From Tomocerus qinae (taxonomy: Eukaryota; Arthropoda; Collembola; Entomobryomorpha; Tomoceridae), in NCBI GenBank assembly GCA_020055645.1, contig CM034546.1, positions 22,506,001-22,570,000 on the forward strand: a DNA stretch of 64,000 nt. Direction: 5' to 3'. The notes beneath the pieces are model-generated. The model was not told where the DNA came from, ran no database searches, and worked only from the letters and a program-made list of their open reading frames with translations. This document shows, piece by piece, positions 11,333 to 21,974 of the stretch; the first letter of the stretch is position 1; each line of letters opens with the position of its first letter. The position numbers and the translations under genes were made by a program.

Positions 11333-12202
11333 CCACGTCGATAACAAAATATTCCCCGTCACCGAATACGTGACTATCTCAGTTATTATTTTACTTCGTC
11401 GCCGTGCTCTCAGTTTTTTCAGGGTTTTCATTCTGTTCAAACATTTATTGGCATGAATTCAGTCCATCTCTCCAAGTAATGTATAGACAGGAAATCATGT
11501 TGGAAAAGTCAAGCAGGGTATACAAGGTAACCATTTATAACATTCCCCCTACTACAGCCGCTCTCAATGTCAGAAACCACCTCCTATCCAATTGTAGAGC
11601 ATATTGTGGATCTAATGAGGTTAATCACGTCAAAATCGGTGAGATGAGGGTGTGTAAAAAATAGTTTGAAAATGTTTAAAATTTTCAGAAATTCTTTAAC
11701 TATCCGAATTTCCACAGGCCTCCAAAAACATTACTTCTGAATATTAGTTCTAAAATCACTATAAAAATTGCATTAGCATTTTTTCTACCAATTTTCATCA
11801 AAATCGATGGTGAACAATGTTTCCAATTTTTTGGTGGATTACTCCAATTTTGACAGAATCTCATTTCTCTATTACATTTTTTTGGTTTTTGCTATTTATA
11901 TATGGAGATAAAGTTGAATCAACGAAATTTTGTCGGTCATGTCATGTATGAGTTAATCTTTTACGCCATGCATATAGACTAGATAGACAACGCAAATAAC
12001 TTAACATACATTACATTGCATTCGGTCCAAATAAATACGAAAGACTGAAATATGAGTTAAGGCTATTGCTTGTGATAAAATATTGCATGAATGCAAATGT
12101 CTCCCTTGGGGTGATTCACAAAAACCATATAAAATTTTGTCATAGAAATCTGTAGTCATATCCGCTAAAAGCAAAATACATCTACCAATGAAATGAGACT
12201 TA

Positions 12203-12338
12203 GGGCCATATTATGAACCTCGTCTCATTCTGAGGGCTCCTCAAGATTCGTTTAAAATCGGCGATTGGTCCTCACCGTGGTAATCGAGGACCTAAGTAGC
12301 CCTCAGGATTTGAGACGAGGTTTATAATAATATGGCCC
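12203..12338. mobile_element. PIF/Harbinger-type MITE, 136 bp
   Basis: The ends GGGCCATATTAT and ATAATATGGCCC are inverted, followed by AACCTCGTCTCA and its complement. TTA flanks both sides (12200-12202 and 12339-12341). A 3-bp TTA duplication is typical of PIF/Harbinger elements. It has no coding capacity. Confidence 0.7.
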
Positions 12339-12341
12339 TTA

Positions 12342-13400
12342 TAGACTGCATCTGCAGTTTTTTTGTCAACTGTCGTGAACATAGTATGTACCCTCCCAAG
12401 AATAGTAGAAGTATTTGGGGAAAAAGGTTCGGACAAAAGACTATGCTTTTACTAGTCTGGGGTCGGAATTTAGCTAGTCACTCCAGCAGCTCACTCCATT
12501 ATCACCTCAACAACCACTTAGCATAAATTGGCACACCAAAGTACGATAATACACCGAATTGACACTTTTGGTATCTACAGAGTACAGTTTTATGCTAAGG
12601 ATAGGAATTTCAAATTACAATTAACTAGTACTAAAGCGATTTTCAAAAATTTTAACTCCGAATCTTGATTCTCTTATTATGAAATAGTGAGAATAGAATA
12701 CAGGAATGCTTGACTTATACTTTTCACTTTTCCTTCACTTTCATGTTTTGTGACGTCAATATAATTAATTTGTAATTAGCAAAAATATGTTTCCAATTTG
12801 GTTTCCAACGTAATGACGTCATTTTGACGTCGCTAAACGTACTTAAAATGCTTGGAAAATGCACACACTAAAACCCTAAGCCCCCTAACCTGTGATTGTG
12901 AGTGACTATTTTCTAATCAAGACTTCCAGCGTATTCTATTCTTATAATTTCACTTAAGAAAATCAAGAGTCGGAATCAAATTTGTAAAAAAATCACCTAA
13001 GTTGCCTTCGACGTATTGAGGGATGGGCTCTACGGGCTGAATATTCCCACCCCCTTCCGAAATCTAAGAAAAAGGGAATTTTTTTCTCAAAATATTAAAA
13101 AATTTCGATTTCCGCGCGATATTTTGCCATTTTTGTCTAATTGCCGTAAAATAATGCCATATAAAATAAAAATATCTGCTGGTAATCTTATCCCCCTCGT
13201 CTTCGTCAGTTATTTTTTGAGAATTCTCGTCATCGCCTTCTTCTTCTAGGATGTTTTTTCCAGCTCCGATTTTTTCTGAGCCAACAGCTTCTTTCGCTCC
13301 AACTGTTTCAATTATTTCAAATTAAATGTACCTATTCCTACATACACATCACTAATCGACAACAATATAATATATCTTCCCTTAATCAAGTCTTGAGTCT
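12342..13400. other. Spacer between the two duplicated segments
   Basis: No supported gene. A minus-strand patch at 13064-13321 is open for 86 codons and rich in acidic residues, but it has no start codon or splice context that I can defend. The rest is AT-rich. Confidence 0.5.
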
Positions 13401-13893
13401 TGACACAGCAGAATTACTACATGCTTATGCAATGATAATTTATCTGAATTATATTTTAATATAATAATATAGACAAACACATAAATAATGATCTTTGAAT
13501 ACAAATGAGAAATGAAAACTTTTGAGTGAAAACAACAAAAATGTTTCCCGCTTCCAAAATTTTTTAAAATTATTTACCTAATTTAAATTAGCCAATTACC
13601 CTGTAAGATTTATCAGTCAATAGCGAAACAACAATAAAAGCTGGCAGACATTAACAGTGATTCACAGAATGCCAATAATAGAAAAATTATTATCTCATTT
13701 ATTATTATTTTCATACTGTGGATGTTATACATTACACAAGGTCTTTATTTAAACAAAATCGCGAAAAATCTTAAAGAATGTGAACGTCTGTACGCTACAA
13801 TAATAATTATTTTTTGGCGTGCTAAATAGATTACAAAATTTAATCTCTTTAATTTCGAGAGTCGTAATGCCAATTGGTTGTTAGCTTGTGGTG

Positions 13894-15029
13894 CCCGACC
13901 GAAAATGTGTCACCAGAAACACACAGAGAATTTCGGCAGAAAGATTCGACAAGAAAATTCGGACATGGGCTCAGCAGCCAAAAGTCAGCAGACAAAGTGT
14001 AGCAGCCATTTTCCGGCTCACAAAACAAAAATGTTCGCTCTGCTGAATTTTTCACCAGAAAAGTTCATGCAGATTGTCAGCAGAAGCAAAAACATACCGC
14101 TGACAGGTTTCGAACTCCTGTGTGCTAGAGTTGCTACTGCCGTTCCTAGTCTACCAACCTGTCATTATACCATTATGCCATCACGCCATTACTGAAAGTA
14201 GTGGGCATTTTGGTTGCATAAATACAGTACACCTGAAGATGTAGACCCTACTTAGGACTTAGAAAACTAAATATGTGTAATAATATTTCAACGTATTATT
14301 ACTACTAAATGTAGCTGCATCTTCTAATGACACATGCTTTTTTCATGTCAAATGACGTCAACTTCTAATTATTTCATGCAATAATTTGAAGGCTGATTTT
14401 ATAATTTCTGGTAGTTAGTCGCCCTTAACATCAGGACGTCAGTATTACAAGAGGACTAGCAGAAATAGATTTGAAAGACTACTATTAAAGATCTTTCATT
14501 GACATTTTTTTTATTGAATTTGCATAAGGTTGATCTCATTTGACACTAAAATACCTTCCGATATCTCAAAACAAGTTTAAAAAAATGAACTTGGAACATC
14601 ATGATGTGAAAAATATCAAAAATTGCTTATTGGCTAGATGTACAATATCTGCGTACAATTGCTAACGTTGAAGATTACCCGTTTTTAAGTGCCAATGAGA
14701 GAAATGACATAAAATGTTTGAAAATAGTTAACAAAATTGCTAAGTCCACTGTGTCTGCTGAATCCTGTGAGTTTCTGTTCATAATTTGTCAGCAGACATT
14801 TTCACGGGATGTCAACGGATATTTGAGCGTAGAAATGTCAGCAGAAGAATTCATTCCGAGTTTTGAGCGTGAAAATGCCAACTGACATTTTCACGGGAAC
14901 ATTTACTGCCGAATTCTGCTGTATTCAGTTGGTAACAGTTCAGCAGACCTTTCCACGGTCAATAGTTCAACAGCATCCTGATGGAAGGAATTAATACCAA
15001 CAGCATTCTGTTGAACTTTTTCGGTCGGG
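13894..15029. mobile_element. 1.1-kb TIR element inserted in duplication copy B
   Basis: The terminal inverted repeats are CCCGACCGAAAA (13894-13905) and TTTTCGGTCGGG (15018-15029). Copy A has the uninterrupted site, reading GGTGATTA. In copy B, TG is present on both sides, implying a 2-bp duplication. The interior repeats TCAGCAGA and TTTTCACGGG motifs many times in both orientations and contains a tRNA-like stretch (14098-14185). There is no transposase frame. The superfamily is unclear: a TG duplication is not typical of Tc1/mariner. Confidence 0.7.
14107..14180 (-). repeat. tRNA-like (SINE-type) pol III promoter segment
   Basis: On the minus strand, TGGCATAATGG (14180-14170) fits a pol III A box. 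GAGTTCGAAACC (near 14118-14107) fits a B box, about 50 bp downstream. CAGG and CCTG around GTTCGAA can pair as a T-arm. No full cloverleaf is evident, so this is more likely a tRNA-derived SINE head than a tRNA gene. Confidence 0.4.
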
Positions 15030-15135
15030 TGATTAGTAGTATCTCCCTTTTTGTGGCCAAGGTAATTTTACCTGTTTGTACTCTGTATAGTGTTTGTTGC
15101 AATTGTCATTAGTTTTGCTTCATTCGGTAAAATCG

Positions 15136-18080
15136 TTAATTGAATGAAATTTTAATCCTTCTTGGCCTGGGACGGTTACGACAAACGAAGGCGACCATTT
15201 TGTTTATAGCGCATTTCAATATTTTCCATACATTTGACAATATATGTATGTATATAAAATCTCTAATTTCCCACAGGAATGAGACTACAAATAACAGTGA
15301 AAGGCACAAACTAATGAAAAATATAGTAGAAATGTTGGAGTTGTACAATGATATAGGCCGTGGGGATTTGTCCCAGCATGTTTTACATTCCGTAAAGTTA
15401 TGTTCTCTGAAGTGATCGTTCCATAAATTAAAAATTCCAGAGTGACTAACTGCAAATAAAGTCTTTCTTAGAAATGGGGTCATCAGTGGAATTCTGTCAC
15501 TTGTAATCACAGCAAAAACAGGGAATGCTAAAAAATCGTTTTCTTTTCCACGATATAATGTTTTTTGGGGCTTAACACCTCCAATTTCAGGATTCCAATG
15601 AGAATCATTGAAAAACCGATGTAAATGAGAATTTTTGGCAATCAATACAGAATTATTACATTCTGAAATCCATTTTAATGGATTGGTGTAAGCAGATCCC
15701 GGTGGGGTAAAGAATTTGTCGTGCACAGTTTGAATTGCATTTAAAGTTGTATTACTGCTAACTAGCGATTTGCCTTCGTAATAAAAAATGTAGCCCATCC
15801 AACATTGCAGTTCAAACATACAATGGGACCCTACAAGTTGAAAATGGGCAATAGCTGCTTCGATTGTGCTTTTGTTTGCTTGATCAAATGTCGTTTCAAT
15901 GTACGAATCATTGCATATGGATAAATAATTAATTCGTTCCACATAGTGAGGACCAAGCCGAGGAATGGTATCATTTATTTTGTGACAATCATATGCCTTC
16001 AGTATCCATTTTTGACTATCTGTGGGAATTTCAAATGGATTGAATTCGCTTGCTTCATCAAATATTCCAACAGCAGAAATATCGGAAAGATTTACCAAAT
16101 GTCCAATTGATTCGATTTGTTTAACAGGGCGGGGTTCAATTAAATCTGAAATGACAATTCCTTTGTACCCGTTTGTTAGTACAATAAACATAATTAACAT
16201 TGGGCCAATTAACAATTTTAGCCACGCCTTTTTCGTTGCTTCCATTGGCAACGAATAACTGATTTCCAGCAGATAAGCATAACAGATCATAGCAAAGGGA
16301 ATACTCTTCTCTTTTTTCCAAAATGTTACAACGTGGACAAAAACAATCGCAGAAGATGTCGAAATGATGATGCCCAGCCAAGCATATGGTTGAAATGGTC
16401 GAATATACCCGTAAAAGGACAGACTTTCATCTTCCAATACGACACAGGAAATGAAATTTACAGAGTCTTCGTTCGTTGCAATTATGGAAAGAGAATTTGT
16501 GAAGTGGTAAAGTAGTCTTCTATATTTATTGAAATAAATTTTTCCCACGTTCTGTTTATGGTTTAAGCATTCCCTATACCCATTTCCAAAGCCAGTTATC
16601 GTAGAATTTGGAAATCTTTTGAGAATGGCGGAAGAAATTGCCAACCCCACTCCATTTTTATCACTAAAAATATAATTTGTGAAATAAGCATTCCGAAGTG
16701 GGCGTTCACAGGGACTATTTTGCTCATCTGACTTAGAAACAGACTCATCTAAGATGAACATTATAGCTGTGCTAGCAACAGAACTTTCCTTGATGAAATG
16801 TTCGAATGCCAAATACGATGGTGATTGACGGCCACAAAAAGTTCCAGCGCACAAAGGCGCAAGTGTGTATGTGTAGCGTAAAATAGTTGAAATCTGCCTT
16901 GAGTCATACTGCGGACATAGGAAATACATACCAGAGTCTTGATCATCGGATATTGGTATCAAAAACCATGGCTTAGTCCAGAATAAATGGTAAATAAAAT
17001 TTGCGTTTTGATTTTCTCGTTTTGAAAAATCGAGAATGAAATTAGAATTTGATCTTGCCAGGTGAAAAATATCTTTATCTGCTAGCAAGTAAACAGACGA
17101 GTGCACTCCATAATTGTACCACCCCGACCCCAACCAAGGGTTAGGAACAGAGTATAAAGTCGGCATGCCGTAAATTATTTTCAGATGCCGCATGCCGTAA
17201 ATGCCGTAAATGCCGAAAATGCCGTAAAAGCCGTAAATGCCGTAAAATACATAATACACGTAATAGACAGTTTAATGGTAATTTTTAACTAATTGAAGAA
17301 CAAAAAATATAATTTTGATCATTTTATAATAAATGATAACTGTCATAAGTTATAAAATGAGTTTTCCCATTTCAAAGCTTTTTAGCCACTATAAGTGGCA
17401 TAAAATCATGTTAATACACAATATTGATGTATAAAAGCACTTGAAACGTGTTATTTGTCACTTCTCATATAAATTTATGTATATAAACAGCTAAAAACTT
17501 AAATAATAATTTACGGCATAAACGGCATTTACGGCATGCCGCCAAATACCAAATGCCGTAAATTCAATTTACGGCATTTACGGCATGCGGCATTTACGGC
17601 ACACTCGACACCTTGGTTAGGAAATCCTGAGATCTTATGGGAGATGGCTTCACTGATATAATTGATTAACATAAGTTCCATGAATTCTCTTGGGTAAAAA
17701 CTAAACACAATATTCTGTACACATACATGTCGACTGATTACAGGTGGTGAAGATACTCTTATGTTCCTCTTATTTAATATATGCATACATTTCGGAACAC
17801 CATCTTCATTAAACCCGTTCGGAGAAGGGGGCTCAACCAGCACATTCTCTGGTTTGCAGGATTTAGTTTCCTTCTGGATAGTGAGTCTGGTAAATGCAAA
17901 AGGAATTTCTATTTCCTGTAGTTCCCCATTTAATTGATTGTCTAGTTCATTAAAATTACGCTGTGGCAATATTAAATTGATGTAGCAGTTCTTCTCAAAA
18001 TGAACCACTTCTGTCAATTTCCATCCCAGAGTCAAATCGGTGATGGAGAGCAAGACAAGCAAAATAGTCACTTTATCCAT
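15136..18080 (-). pseudogene. Ionotropic-receptor-like gene, copy B, split by a hAT-like insertion
   Basis: The N-terminal part is encoded at 18080-17624 and the rest at 17139-15136, with a 468-bp transposon between. Both parts follow copy A (6755-9289) almost residue for residue: signal peptide, TM1 (AWLGIIISTSSAIVF), pore loop, TM2/NGYKGIVISDL, linker EPRPVKQIESIGHL and TM3 (FFISLCLSLLFVVSF). With the insertion and one target copy ignored, the two parts sit in the same frame with no other stop. The gene was therefore functional until the insertion, which looks recent. As it stands, translation from 18080 runs into the element and stops at 17529. The C-terminal tail differs from copy A. An allele without the insertion may exist in the population. 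Confidence 0.82.
17148..17615. mobile_element. Non-autonomous hAT-like transposon inside receptor copy B, 468 bp
   Basis: The flanking duplication GTTAGGAA lies at 17140-17147 and 17616-17623 (8 bp). The left end reads CAGAGTATAAAGTCGG. The right end in complement reads CAAGGTGTCGAGTG. TGCCGTAAA and GCATTTACGG motifs are repeated many times near both ends. The middle is AT-rich and non-coding. CA/TG ends with an 8-bp duplication fit hAT. Confidence 0.82.
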
Positions 18081-18452
18081 TATGTTACGGAGTTTATTTT
18101 GTGTATGTACTTAATGTTTACCGACCGAGCGTCTAACTTGTAAGTAAGGTTGAAGCAAAATAATTTATGTATTCGTGGCTTCCGAAGTGTTTCTCGCCCT
18201 CACCTCCAATCGTCAGGAAATATTTTTTAATCACTGTTCAATAGCCAATATAGATATCTTCCCTGTCATATTTTGATATTTATAGACACATGTATGTATT
18301 TTTTTCTAATTTGAGAATTTTTACTTATGCTTTGGTTGAATTCAAATATTTGGTTACCGTGTAGGCAGTAGTAATCAGATTCTGTTGCCTCTGTCACTCT
18401 TTGTGCACTCTCTGCAACAAAAATCATACTCTGTGCTGGTACTGTACTGCTA

Positions 18453-18513
18453 TCCATCCCAGAGTCAAATCGGTGATGGAGAGCAAGACAACCAAAATAG
18501 TCATTTTATCCAT
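18453..18513 (-). pseudogene. Truncated third copy of the receptor gene's 5' end
   Basis: CATCCCAGAGTCAAATCGGT through to the ATG complement at 18511-18513 repeats the first ~20 codons (signal peptide) of the receptor genes and the DNA just upstream. It begins abruptly within flank sequence and has no continuation. A local duplication of about 18021-18457 onto 18453-18860 explains it. Confidence 0.7.
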
Positions 18514-18860
18514 TATGCTACGGAGTTTATTTTGTGTATGTACTTAAGATTTACCTACCGTCTGACTTGTAAGTCACTTTGAAGCAAAATAATGCCCTCG
18601 TCTCCAAACGTCGGGATATATTTTATAATCACTGTTTATTATAAATATCTTCCTTGTCATATTTTGATATTTATAGACACATTTGTGTTTTGTATTTTGT
18701 ACAAGTATTCCCGATTTGAGAATTTTTACTTAAGCTTTGGTGGATATCAAATTTTTGATTACTGTGTAGGTATAGTACTAATCAGATTCTGCCGCCTCTT
18801 TGTATCTTTGTGCACTCACTCTCTGCAACAACAATCAAACTCTATGCTGGTATTGTAGTA

Positions 18861-20777
18861 TACTAGCAAAAATTGGTTTTGGTATGACGTGCTTACTATT
18901 ATAGAAATATATTCCCTACTATTGGTTAATAATAATATAATATTCTGAATATCAAATTCGTCTTGGCCTTGTGGCTATTTAGCTTGTAGCTCTAAATACG
19001 CTTGCCATTGGGCCAGACTTCTGCCTGTTAATGTTTTGCATTGTCACCAACATCAACTTAACAACGACCAAGAACAAACTAGTGTAGATATTGATTATTT
19101 TTGACTTTGACGACTTATAATACTTGTATAAGTGGTATATTGCGTTTCATCCATGTATGCTTAGTTAAATGTTGTAGAAAACTTGACTGCTATAGTATAA
19201 AATCTACTGAAGCAATTGCTGTGCTGTACAAAGGAACAAAGTAATAAATTGCACGTACAAATGGAAATTTAAATATCATAATACATAAAATAATCATGCA
19301 TGTGTTTGTCATTGTCATACGAGACTGTATATATATTAATTTACCGAATATTCCAAATCCAATGGCTAAGTTAAACCATCCGCGTATTTAGATGCTTGAT
19401 ATACAAACATAATATAGTATTCCAATAATAGGATATTTAATTTAAATTTATAAAATATGCGAACCTAGTCAAGAAAAAAGCATACGCAAATATTATGGAC
19501 GTCATACATTTATACATTGAGAGTCAAACGTGTAAGAAGATATCTCTTGATTGCTTACTTTAATATGGTAACACAAAAATCGCTGTGTGTCTCACCATGC
19601 CTCTAATTTATTGCATTGACTGCTCTAAAATAAAATTGACTTTAAGACACAGTAAAATCATTTCAAAGAGCCATGTTAGTTATTAAGGATTAGGTAATGT
19701 GTCTAATGTGTTATGTAATTATCTTTTAATCATTGAAACGTTCTATCTATTATATTATGTAGGTAGTATGTTTGCTTAATTTTAGAATCTTTAATAGTAG
19801 ATATATATTTGCTCATTGTTCAACGATTTCCATTGCGTACATTCTTTTACATTGTATACTAGGTATAATATAAGAAGTAAAATTAGAACCAAAAACATCG
19901 ATGAGCTACAGGAGGAAATGAACAGAATGTTATTCCACCTTTGATTGATAATTTGCATTCAATCGGGAACAAATTATCGAAGTCATCTAGTAAAAACAAT
20001 AACTACTATTTTATTGTCATGAATGCAGCATGCAAAGCATTGTTTTTTCTATTGCCACGTCGATAACAAAATAATCCACGTCACCGAATACATGGCTTTC
20101 TCAGTTGATACTTTACTTCGTCGCCGTGCTCTCAGTTTTTTCAGGGTTTCCATTATGTTTTGGCATGAATACAGTATATCACTCCAAGTAATGTACAGAC
20201 AGAAAATCATGTTGCAAAAGTCAAGCAGGGTGTACAAGGCACAAGGTATTCGTTTATAACATTCCCCTACTACAGCCTCTCTTCGACTAGATGTAAGAAA
20301 ACACTTCCTATAGTTCCTATCCAATTTTCGAGAATTTTATTTTGAATCTAATGGAACGTCAAAATCGGTAAACTTTAAGCAGGTCAAAAATATTTTGAAA
20401 ATAAAAGGTTTAAAATTTTCAGAAGTTCTTCCCGCCTTTCAACTATCCAAATCCCCCCACTCCCCAAAATCACTACAAATATTTCATTAGTATTTTTTCT
20501 ACCAATTTTATCAAAATCGTTGGTGAACAATATATTTCCAACTTTTTGGTGGATTACTTCAATTTTGACAGAATCTCATTTCTCTATTTTCGTTTTTGCT
20601 ATAATTATATGGGGATAAAGTTGATCAACGAAGTTTAGTCGGTCATTAATAAACATGTTAATGTGTGAGTAAATGTTTTACGTCATCCATAGACTGGAAA
20701 GACAACGCAATTAAGCAACATACACTTCACTACATTGGGTCGAAATAAATACGAAAGACTGAAATATTATGAGTTAA
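18861..20777. other. Upstream flank of receptor copy B, non-coding
   Basis: This corresponds block by block to 9640-12061 without that copy's private insertion. Short frames here are not conserved in frame between the two copies. No gene is supported. Confidence 0.55.
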
Positions 20778-21023
20778 CTCTCCGTCTTGTTAATTTCCAT
20801 CCAATGTAAATAACTGTTCTTAAGATATTTGTCATCACCCTCCCAAACTTTGAAATTAATTGTAATTATATTTTAAATAATAATGCTTTTCAAAACTTTT
20901 ACGAATAATGAATGATGATGACTCTATATTATGTCATAAAGAAAAGATATTGTACGTATTAATCAATAGATAGATCGGTTAAATAATAATTACTTCCATT
21001 TTATCCTTCTAATTTTACATTAT

Positions 21024-21104
21024 GTGAACCCTTGTGCCAAGTCTGGTGAGTTAGAAGCCATTCTGCATCAGAAGCGAATCGAAGTTGCGTGTGTTAGGTG
21101 GAGA
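21024..21104 (+). pseudogene. Possible LINE endonuclease fragment
   Basis: The frame reads SGELEAILHQKRIEVACV. This resembles the motif before the conserved TETW region in apurinic-type endonucleases of non-LTR retrotransposons. The similarity stops right after, so at most a short relic remains. This is recognition by eye only. Confidence 0.35.
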
Positions 21105-21410
21105 AGTTTCATAGCTATATTGTCATACCTTTATTGTGATACGGAATTATCATCAGTGAAATCTAAAAAAGAAGAAAAAAAGGAAAAACTGGATAATTAC
21201 GGTAATCGATAGCACTTTTTCAAATTAACAGTGTTCCATCACAAACTACTACAAAGCAAAGCCACTAAAAGAAATGTAACGGTTATAATATGCTTTGTAA
21301 TACTTTAGATTATGTCATTTCTGAAGTTCGAGTCCGTGTAATATATTATGATTTGGTTTAACTAATTTTTAGCCCTCATACAATTGGGGTGGAAGGAAGG
21401 AGGGTACTGA

Positions 21411-21521
21411 ATGCGACCTTCTACCACGTATTCTATTCTATCTGCTGATAGACATGATCCAGATGACTTGGAGATTCCGTCGTCAGCACATTTGGAGTTT
21501 CAGTCCAAGTATTCATCCCAA
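21411..21521 (+). CDS. Possible isolated first coding exon (uncertain)
   Basis: An ATG at 21411 opens a frame rich in ordinary polar residues (HDPDDLEIPSSAHLEFQ). It reaches a good donor, CCCAA/GTAAGC, at 21522. Read through, it stops at 21581. I recognise no family and cannot find a matching next exon. It may be a relic or a false positive. Confidence 0.18.
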
Positions 21522-21601
21522 GTAAGCTTGTTCTCTATTACTGTTTCATCATCATTTCGAACATCTAAACAGTTAGCATGAAAGTCAGCAGAGTCAGCGG
21601 T

Positions 21602-21704
21602 CAACATACCATTTATTACTTACTATTGATAAGTGGTTTTTAATGGTGTTTAATTCTAAATACCACCACTCACCACCAAAAATAAGTAGTAAATGGTATA
21701 GTTG
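21602..21704. repeat. Small fold-back repeat with ACCATTTA motifs
   Basis: The left end CAACATACCATTTA is inverted relative to the right end AAATGGTATAGTTG, with TACCACCACTCACCACC between. The motifs resemble the subterminal repeats of the hAT-like element at 586-1547. I found no target duplication. Confidence 0.45.
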
Positions 21705-21779
21705 GCAAACATGATCAAAAATAGTTTCATTTTAATGTCGTACAGAATAATTTTTCTACAGAAGAGTATATATATATAT

Positions 21780-21974
21780 TAGGGGGGTCATATAAGTTTG
21801 GACAATAAAATTGAAGAATAATGAAACCGTTAAGAAAATATAAAAGACGGGTTCGCGCTTCAGTGGTAAGTGAGAACAATTGTTCGTATTCACTGAAGCT
21901 TGACCTCATCTATATTTTCTTATCGGTTTTCACTATTCTTCAATCTTATTGTCCAAACTTACATGATAACTCTA
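21780..21974. mobile_element. Tc1/mariner-like MITE, ~195 bp
   Basis: The inverted arms share TAAGTTTGGACAATAA then TTGAAGAATA and AAGAAAATATA, about 60 bp in all. TA flanks each end (21780-21781 and 21973-21974). The centre has a second palindrome around GAACAATTGTTC. TA flanks with AT-rich inverted ends fit Tc1/mariner-derived MITEs. It is non-coding. Confidence 0.65.

Larger units (their letters stand above)
6288..12061. repeat. Segmental duplication, copy A (carries intact receptor gene)
   Basis: The whole stretch aligns by eye with 13401-20777 in the same orientation. It begins ACACAGCAGAATTACTAC and ends CGAAAGACTGAAATAT. It includes the receptor gene, its downstream tail and about 2.7 kb of upstream DNA. 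Differences are mostly point changes and private insertions: 10790-11330 is only in A, while 13894-15029 and 17148-17615 are only in B. Confidence 0.85.
13401..20777. repeat. Segmental duplication, copy B (carries interrupted receptor gene)
   Basis: This is the direct tandem partner of 6288-12061. It is about 1.6 kb longer, mainly because of the insertions at 13894-15029 and 17148-17615 and the extra partial duplication at 18453-18860. Confidence 0.85.

Noticed and set aside
11404..11664. An 86-residue plus-strand frame in duplication copy A
   Set aside because: The matching region in copy B (20110-20360) has frame-shifting indels and a different reading, so coding selection is not supported.
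13064..13321. A minus-strand patch open for 86 codons with an acidic run
   Set aside because: No start codon, no convincing splice sites, no family resemblance and no second copy to test.
14107..14180. A functional tRNA gene
   Set aside because: Only A-box-like and B-box-like motifs and a short T-arm are present; acceptor and anticodon stems do not form cleanly. It was kept only as a tRNA-like repeat head.
17148..17615. The transposon in receptor copy B acting as an intron
   Set aside because: A donor-like AAG/GTGTCG exists at one edge on the minus strand, but no acceptor AG with a pyrimidine tract lies near the other edge in the right phase. Insertional disruption is the simpler reading.
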